Shown one piece after another: positions 41,705 through 45,699 of a stretch of 45,699 bases of DNA; positions within the stretch are counted from its first letter, which is position 1; the number at the start of each line of letters is the position of its first letter. This stretch comes from Chitinophagaceae bacterium (GTDB taxonomy: Bacteria > Bacteroidota > Bacteroidia > Cytophagales > Cytophagaceae). Location of the stretch: the NCBI GenBank assembly GCA_028288405.1, contig JAQBNS010000083.1:1-45699 (forward strand), given 5' to 3'. Under the pieces are notes generated by a model, which saw only the letters and a list, made by a program, of their open reading frames with translations, was not told the origin of the DNA and ran no database searches. Both the position numbers and the translations under genes were made by a program.

Positions 41705-42652
41705 TTAATTTAAACTTTCAAGTGCTGTGGTGATATCTGCTTCCGAAACTTTTGCCAGATCAAGGCTTATATTAAGTTCGCTGGAAACGGTGATGTCTTT
41801 GGTGGCAAAATATTCTTGATTGTCTTTGATACCAAAAGCCACTATGGTAACAGCTTCTCCGACTGGTACAAGTCCGGAATCAAAGGTCGAAGAGTTAGCC
41901 CACAGTTGAGAAACAGAGTTAATGTCGTTGAAGATGAGGTAAACCCTGGTGCTGTTATCATTTGGTTCACCATTGCAGGTAACATGGATATTTGTTGTAT
42001 TGGGACTATAATAGAATCTGTCACAGTTGATCCAACCCAACGTAGAGATGGCGAAAACATAATGTGAAGGATCATAATAATAACCTGGATCTGAGTTGAT
42101 CCAATTGGTGTCGCTTCTTGCTATTGTAGAGGAATCAATGGCTACAGGTGTCCAGTTAAATCCGGAACTATCTACTCTTCCTGTAAATAAACCCATCGTA
42201 GTATCTACTGTGGTAGTTTGTGCCAATTCAATCAAGATATTGGTATTCGTATCTAATTGAAGTTCCTGTCCGTTCGCCGTAGCGCTGATAAAAATTTCAC
42301 CGCCGGATATGAGCAATTTACCGTCGCTTGTTGTCGGACGATCGCTAAGCACCATGTCTGATTTGTCATAGATTTCTTTCAGTTCAATAGAAACAGTTCC
42401 GGTAACAGGAGTTCCATCAGAGGTAGTAAATGCATTTTTAGGGAAAGTAACTTTCGTCCCTTGATCTCCGGTAATAGAGGACTGACTGTTGTCAGTATTG
42501 ATGGTGAAGGTTTGAGATGACACTTCGTTTTTTTCAATGAAGTCATTGATTGTAGTGGCCGGAGCAGGACTGTCCTCCTTGTTTTTTTTGCAACCTGTAA
42601 AAGTAAGGCAAGCAGCGGAAACTAAAGCGAGTAAAAAGTGTGTATTCTTCAT
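41705..42652 (-). CDS. Bacteroidota lipoprotein of unknown function
   Basis: A 315-residue lipoprotein: signal peptide with lipobox FTGC (Cys20) followed by the KK-N-KED linker. The middle (45-170) has GDQGTKVTFPKNAFTTSDG, VSIELKEIYDKSDMVLSDRP and LLISGGEIFISATANGQEL. This looks like the ZU5-like beta-sandwich of a widespread Bacteroidota lipoprotein family. The C-terminal half is Asn/Thr/Ser-rich with paired Cys (INCDRFYY and VTCNGE). No catalytic motif. Expressed on its own transcript upstream of the sigma-factor gene. Confidence 0.72.
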   Translation of the reverse strand: MKNTHFLLALVSAACLTFTGCKKNKEDSPAPATTINDFIEKNEVSSQTFTINTDNSQSSITGDQGTKVTFPKNAFTTSDGTPVTGTVSIELKEIYDKSDMVLSDRPTTSDGKLLISGGEIFISATANGQELQLDTNTNILIELAQTTTVDTTMGLFTGRVDSSGFNWTPVAIDSSTIARSDTNWINSDPGYYYDPSHYVFAISTLGWINCDRFYYSPNTTNIHVTCNGEPNDNSTRVYLIFNDINSVSQLWANSSTFDSGLVPVGEAVTIVAFGIKDNQEYFATKDITVSSELNISLDLAKVSEADITTALESLN

Positions 42653-42814
42653 GATTTTAATGTTTTATGGAGTTTGTACAGGGAAGACAGGAATGTGTTC
42701 CGGAACGTTGCCTGGAAATAAAAAATAAAAAATAAATCTTTCAAATGACTCATTTCTTTAGATGAGGACTCTTTTTAACTTGCAATTCCTTATCCTATTA
42801 AGAGTTATTAGTTC

Positions 42815-43267
42815 ATGAGAACCACCATTCGTAAAGCAACACTACAAGACCTGGAACCGCTTTCTCTCTTATTTGATGGCTATCGCGTTTTTTATGAAAA
42901 AGAATCAAACCTTGCCGAAGCTAAAATATTTTTGAGAGATCGTATAAACAATAAGGAGTCGGAGATTTTTGTTGCTGTTGATGCAACAGGCACAATGACT
43001 GGCTTCACACAATTGTTTCCTATTTTCTCTTCTACACGCATGAAACGGTTTTGGCTGTTGAATGATTTATTTGTTCATCCTTTATACCGTGGACAAGGAA
43101 TTTCCAAAGCGTTACTTTTTGAAGTGCAACAATTCAGTAGAGAAACAGACAGCTGCGGATTGATGCTGGAAACCGCAAAGACAAATGCCATCGGCAATAG
43201 TTTATATCCTGCTGTTGGATTTATATTGGACGCAGAACACAACTATTATACCTGGGATGCAAAATAA
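42815..43267 (+). CDS. GNAT-family N-acetyltransferase
   Basis: A 150-residue single-domain acetyltransferase. The opening TTIRKATLQDLEPLSLLFDG is the standard GNAT start. The acetyl-CoA pyrophosphate loop is LNDLFVHPLYRGQGISKALL (motif A, with R/Q-x-x-G-x-G as YRGQGISK). The C-terminus has LMLETAKTNAIGNSLYPAVG. Substrate unknown. 67 bp upstream of the Ada-like gene; cotranscription is possible. Confidence 0.92.
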   Translation: MRTTIRKATLQDLEPLSLLFDGYRVFYEKESNLAEAKIFLRDRINNKESEIFVAVDATGTMTGFTQLFPIFSSTRMKRFWLLNDLFVHPLYRGQGISKALLFEVQQFSRETDSCGLMLETAKTNAIGNSLYPAVGFILDAEHNYYTWDAK

Positions 43268-43334
43268 TGGTGTAAAGTAACATAGCAAGTTTCGGGTTTT
43301 ACTCTTGCGCAAAGCGGTGTAAGTTTGTTACAAG

Positions 43335-44201
43335 ATGATTGGTATGAGCAAACAAGAAGAAATTAATTATAGCAGAATAGCCGAAGCGATCGATTACATC
43401 CGTCTGCATTTCAAAGAGCAGCCAGGGTTGGAAGAGATTGCCGCACAACTGCACCTAAGTCCTTTTCACTTTCAACGGTTATTTACCGATTGGGCGGGAG
43501 TAAGTCCTAAACAATTTCTACAATTCATTAGTGTAGGCTATGCGAAGCAATTACTAAAAGGTAACCAAGCTACATTATTTGATGTGGCGGAAGAAACAGG
43601 CTTGTCAGGAACAGGCAGATTACACGATCTGTTTGTGAAGATAGAAGGCATGACTCCTGGAGAATACAAGAATGGAGGCGAGCAGCTTTCTATTTCATAC
43701 AGCTTCGAAGAAAGTCCCTTTGGGAAATTAATTATTGCTTCGACATCAAAAGGTATTTGTTACATTGCTTTTATAGAAGAGGAACAAAAAGCGATTGAAG
43801 AGTTGCAGGCACATTTTCCTCGTGCGTTTTTTGAGTACAAAGAAAGTTTAGTACACCAAAAAACACTCCGTATATTTACACAGGATTGGAATGACACCGA
43901 TCCGATAAAATTGCATTTGAAGGGAACAGATTTTCAATTGAAAGTATGGGAAGCCTTATTGAAAATTCCAGTAGGGGGGTTAACAACGTATGGAAGTATA
44001 GCGGAACAAATACAAAACCCTAGTGCCTCTAGAGCGGTAGGCACGGCGATTGGCAGCAATCCCATTGCTTTTTTAATTCCTTGCCATCGTGTCATTCAAT
44101 CCAGTGGTATCATTGGCGGTTACATGTGGGGACCGACAAGAAAGACAGCAATCATAGGTTGGGAAGCCGCGCAAAAGAGCGATCTGAAATCTGAGATCTG
44201 A
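43335..44201 (+). CDS. Ada-like AraC-family regulator fused to methylated-DNA cysteine methyltransferase
   Basis: A 288-residue protein. Residues 15-110 are an AraC HTH pair (IDYIRLHFKEQPGLEEIAAQ, LHLSPFHFQRLFTDWAGVSP, DVAEETGLSG). Residues 118-278 are an O6-alkylguanine-DNA alkyltransferase with the active-site Cys250 in LIPCHRVIQSSG and upstream GLTTYGSIAEQI and ASRAVGTAIGSNP. The N-terminal zinc domain of E. coli Ada that removes phosphotriester methyls is absent, so this is the two-domain form common in Bacteroidota. It repairs O6-methylguanine and may regulate genes. The final residues (SDLKSEI) are encoded in the left arm of the hairpin repeat at 44181. Confidence 0.93.
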   Translation: MIGMSKQEEINYSRIAEAIDYIRLHFKEQPGLEEIAAQLHLSPFHFQRLFTDWAGVSPKQFLQFISVGYAKQLLKGNQATLFDVAEETGLSGTGRLHDLFVKIEGMTPGEYKNGGEQLSISYSFEESPFGKLIIASTSKGICYIAFIEEEQKAIEELQAHFPRAFFEYKESLVHQKTLRIFTQDWNDTDPIKLHLKGTDFQLKVWEALLKIPVGGLTTYGSIAEQIQNPSASRAVGTAIGSNPIAFLIPCHRVIQSSGIIGGYMWGPTRKTAIIGWEAAQKSDLKSEI

Positions 44202-44248
44202 AATCAGATTTTCTCATCTCAGATCTCAGATTTCAGATCTCTTTTTTT
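44181..44248 (+). terminator. Long hairpin of GATCTGAAATCTGA units, terminator of the Ada-like gene
   Basis: A perfect 21-bp stem (44181-44201 with 44219-44239, loop 17 nt), followed by TCTTTTTTT. The left arm contains the last seven codons, including the stop, of the upstream gene. Confidence 0.9.
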
Positions 44249-44259
44249 ATATTAGATCC

Positions 44260-44631
44260 ATGAAAGGACTTTGGACAATTCTCTTACTGACGCTATCAAA
44301 TATCTTTATGACGTTAGCATGGTATGGCCATTTACAAGTGAAAAAGCTAAATGAGTTTACCAAATGGGGAATATTCCTTGCCATTATGGTCAGCTGGGGG
44401 CTGGCTTTCTTCGAATACATTTTTCAAGTACCGGCTAATAAAATCGGCTATGAAGAAAATGGAGGCCCTTTTTCTATGTTCCAGCTCAAGATGATACAAG
44501 AAATCATTTCGTTATCCGTGTTTAGCTTGTTTGTTTTATTTATATTCAAGACGGACAAACTCGCCTGGAACTACCTGGCAGGATTCATTTGTATTCTTTT
44601 GGCGGTGTTTTTTGTATTTAAAAAGTGGTGA
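44260..44631 (+). CDS. DMT-family membrane protein DUF486
   Basis: A 123-residue inner-membrane protein with four hydrophobic helices and the DUF486 hallmarks WTILLLTLSNIFMTLAWYGH, FFEYIFQVPANKIGY and FSMFQLKMIQEIISL. Distant relative of small multidrug transporters, substrate unknown. Stops 9 bp before moxR, so these two are likely cotranscribed. Confidence 0.92.
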   Translation: MKGLWTILLLTLSNIFMTLAWYGHLQVKKLNEFTKWGIFLAIMVSWGLAFFEYIFQVPANKIGYEENGGPFSMFQLKMIQEIISLSVFSLFVLFIFKTDKLAWNYLAGFICILLAVFFVFKKW

Positions 44632-44640
44632 TCGTATAGC

Positions 44641-45633
44641 ATGAGTAATTTAGTAGGAAAAGAAAAAACAGCATTCTACCATCAGAAAGTCACCGATGTC
44701 ATTGAAGAAGTTGGGAAAGTAGTATTGGGTCAGCATTACCTCATCAATCGTTTATTGATTGGTCTATGTACAGAAGGACATATTTTATTGGAGGGTGTAC
44801 CAGGTTTAGCAAAAACATTAAGTGTAAATACGCTGGCACAAGTAGTGGATCTTGATTTTCATCGCATCCAATTTACACCAGACTTGTTACCGTCTGATTT
44901 GGTGGGTACGATGGTATACAATCAACACAGCGGGGAATTTGTGGTAAAGAAGGGGCCGGTTTTTGCCAACATGATTTTAGCCGACGAAATCAACCGTTCT
45001 CCCGCCAAGGTACAGTCTGCGCTGCTGGAGTGTATGCAGGAAAGACAAGTTACGATCGGAGAAACAAGCTATCAACTAGATCGACCTTTTTTGGTATTGG
45101 CTACTCAAAATCCCTTAGAACAAGAAGGTACATACCCTCTGCCCGAAGCCCAGGTAGACCGGTTCATGATGAAGGTCAATCTTACTTATTTAGATAAAGA
45201 AACCGAACTTCAGGTCATGCGCAGAGTGTCGAACTTGGAACATAAACCAGAAGTGAAAACCATATTGAACAAGACTGATATCTATGCCTTACGTGAAGAA
45301 ATCAATCGTGTAAATATTTCTGAATCATTGGAACGTTATATCATTGAATTGATTTTTGCCACACGTTATCCCAAAGAATACAACCTTGGAGAAGAAGGTA
45401 ATTATATCCAATATGGCGCCTCTACACGTGCTGCTATTCATATGAACAGGGCTTCCAAAGCAATTGCTTTTTTCAACAAGAGAGATTTTGTATTGCCGGA
45501 AGACATTAAAGAAGTAGCATTGGATGTATTGAATCACCGTGTCATTTTAAACTATGAAGCGGAAGCAGAAGGCATAAGATCGTCAGATGTCATTGCAGAA
45601 ATCCTGAAAAAAGTAACGATTAACAATGTGTAA
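44641..45633 (+). CDS. MoxR-family AAA+ ATPase
   Basis: A 330-residue cytosolic AAA+ chaperone-like ATPase. The Walker A GVPGLAKT is at 52-59, Walker B and the family signature are in MILADEINRSPAKVQSALLE with the sensor in VLATQNPLEQEGTYPLPEAQ and VDRFMMKV. MoxR proteins usually head an operon of DUF58 and VWA-domain proteins (Bat genes) that assemble metal-containing or envelope complexes. Here a hairpin lies only 8 bp after the stop and the window ends, so such partners cannot be seen. Confidence 0.95.
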   Translation: MSNLVGKEKTAFYHQKVTDVIEEVGKVVLGQHYLINRLLIGLCTEGHILLEGVPGLAKTLSVNTLAQVVDLDFHRIQFTPDLLPSDLVGTMVYNQHSGEFVVKKGPVFANMILADEINRSPAKVQSALLECMQERQVTIGETSYQLDRPFLVLATQNPLEQEGTYPLPEAQVDRFMMKVNLTYLDKETELQVMRRVSNLEHKPEVKTILNKTDIYALREEINRVNISESLERYIIELIFATRYPKEYNLGEEGNYIQYGASTRAAIHMNRASKAIAFFNKRDFVLPEDIKEVALDVLNHRVILNYEAEAEGIRSSDVIAEILKKVTINNV

Positions 45634-45641
45634 AAAAAATA

Positions 45642-45699
45642 AAGAGCGAGGAGCCAGGAGGTACGAGCGATCTTTCGTACCTCCTGGCTCCTCGCTCTT
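45642..45699. repeat. Perfect 25-bp hairpin of the GAGCCAGGAGGTACGA family
   Basis: The arms 45642-45666 and 45675-45699 are exact reverse complements with an 8-nt loop; the window ends at the last base of the arm. Same family as 13638-13706 and 17016-17068, with CCAGG for CTAGG. It lies 8 bp after the moxR stop. Confidence 0.9.

Overview
The window is a stretch of chromosome from a member of the Bacteroidota, probably an environmental Cytophagia-, Chitinophagia- or Saprospiria-type bacterium; the class cannot be settled from this sequence. The evidence is two secreted proteins with type IX secretion (T9SS) type A tails, a fused SecDF, an ECF sigma factor overlapping an anti-sigma/beta-barrel fusion, several SPII lipoproteins with Bacteroidota-style lipoboxes, almost no Shine-Dalgarno sites, and promoters of the form TTGC-N18/19-TAnnTTTG.

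Layout. (1) 1-4.5 kb: the 3' part of secA, a SPOR-type lipoprotein and an M20 amidohydrolase, tightly packed. (2) 4.7-8.05 kb: a small biosynthetic cluster of type III polyketide synthase, UbiA-type prenyltransferase and geranylgeranyl-reductase-like FAD oxidoreductase, plausibly making a prenylated or lipid-like aromatic. (3) 8.2-11.7 kb: a DUF1802 protein and a large PKD/T9SS surface protein. (4) 11.8-25.2 kb: housekeeping genes: aspS; the rpsP-rimM-trmD-rplS operon; rdgB, udk, a small exported protein and secDF; a TrmH-type methyltransferase; mutS; tRNA-Gly and tRNA-Leu.

(5) 25.2-31.8 kb: a visibly AT-richer accessory island. It starts at the 3' end of tRNA-Leu and ends at a 14/15 copy of the tRNA tail, with no integrase inside. 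It carries two convergent three-gene operons: DUF2971 / DUF3395-like / unknown on the plus strand, and a cytosine-5 DNA methyltransferase / DUF262 / HEPN (RNKLAH) cassette with overlapping genes on the minus strand. They meet in a perfect 27-bp palindrome that gives both terminal proteins the same last six residues. This is the best candidate for an undescribed system, most likely defence. A degenerate receiver-PAS membrane protein lies at the far end. (6) 31.8-33.4 kb: remnants (four-helix-bundle stub, Omp85 tail) plus an EamA transporter and an EVE-like protein.

(7) 33.6-45.7 kb: TPR lipoprotein-like protein, cyclase-family hydrolase, tiny zinc ribbon, tandem CBM9-like T9SS protein, ice-binding-like lipoprotein, an ECF sigma / envelope-spanning anti-sigma barrel pair, a further lipoprotein, a GNAT acetyltransferase, an AraC-MGMT (Ada-like) repair protein, a DUF486 membrane protein and a MoxR ATPase.

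A second theme is the intergenic DNA. Gaps repeatedly hold large, often perfect hairpins built from a few short repeat families (GTCCCCTTCAGGGGATT, CAACTAA 7-mers, GAGCTAGGAGGTACGAG, GATCTGAAATCTGA, GTCCCGGCAGGGAC). They often wrap concentrically around an ordinary intrinsic terminator between convergent genes.
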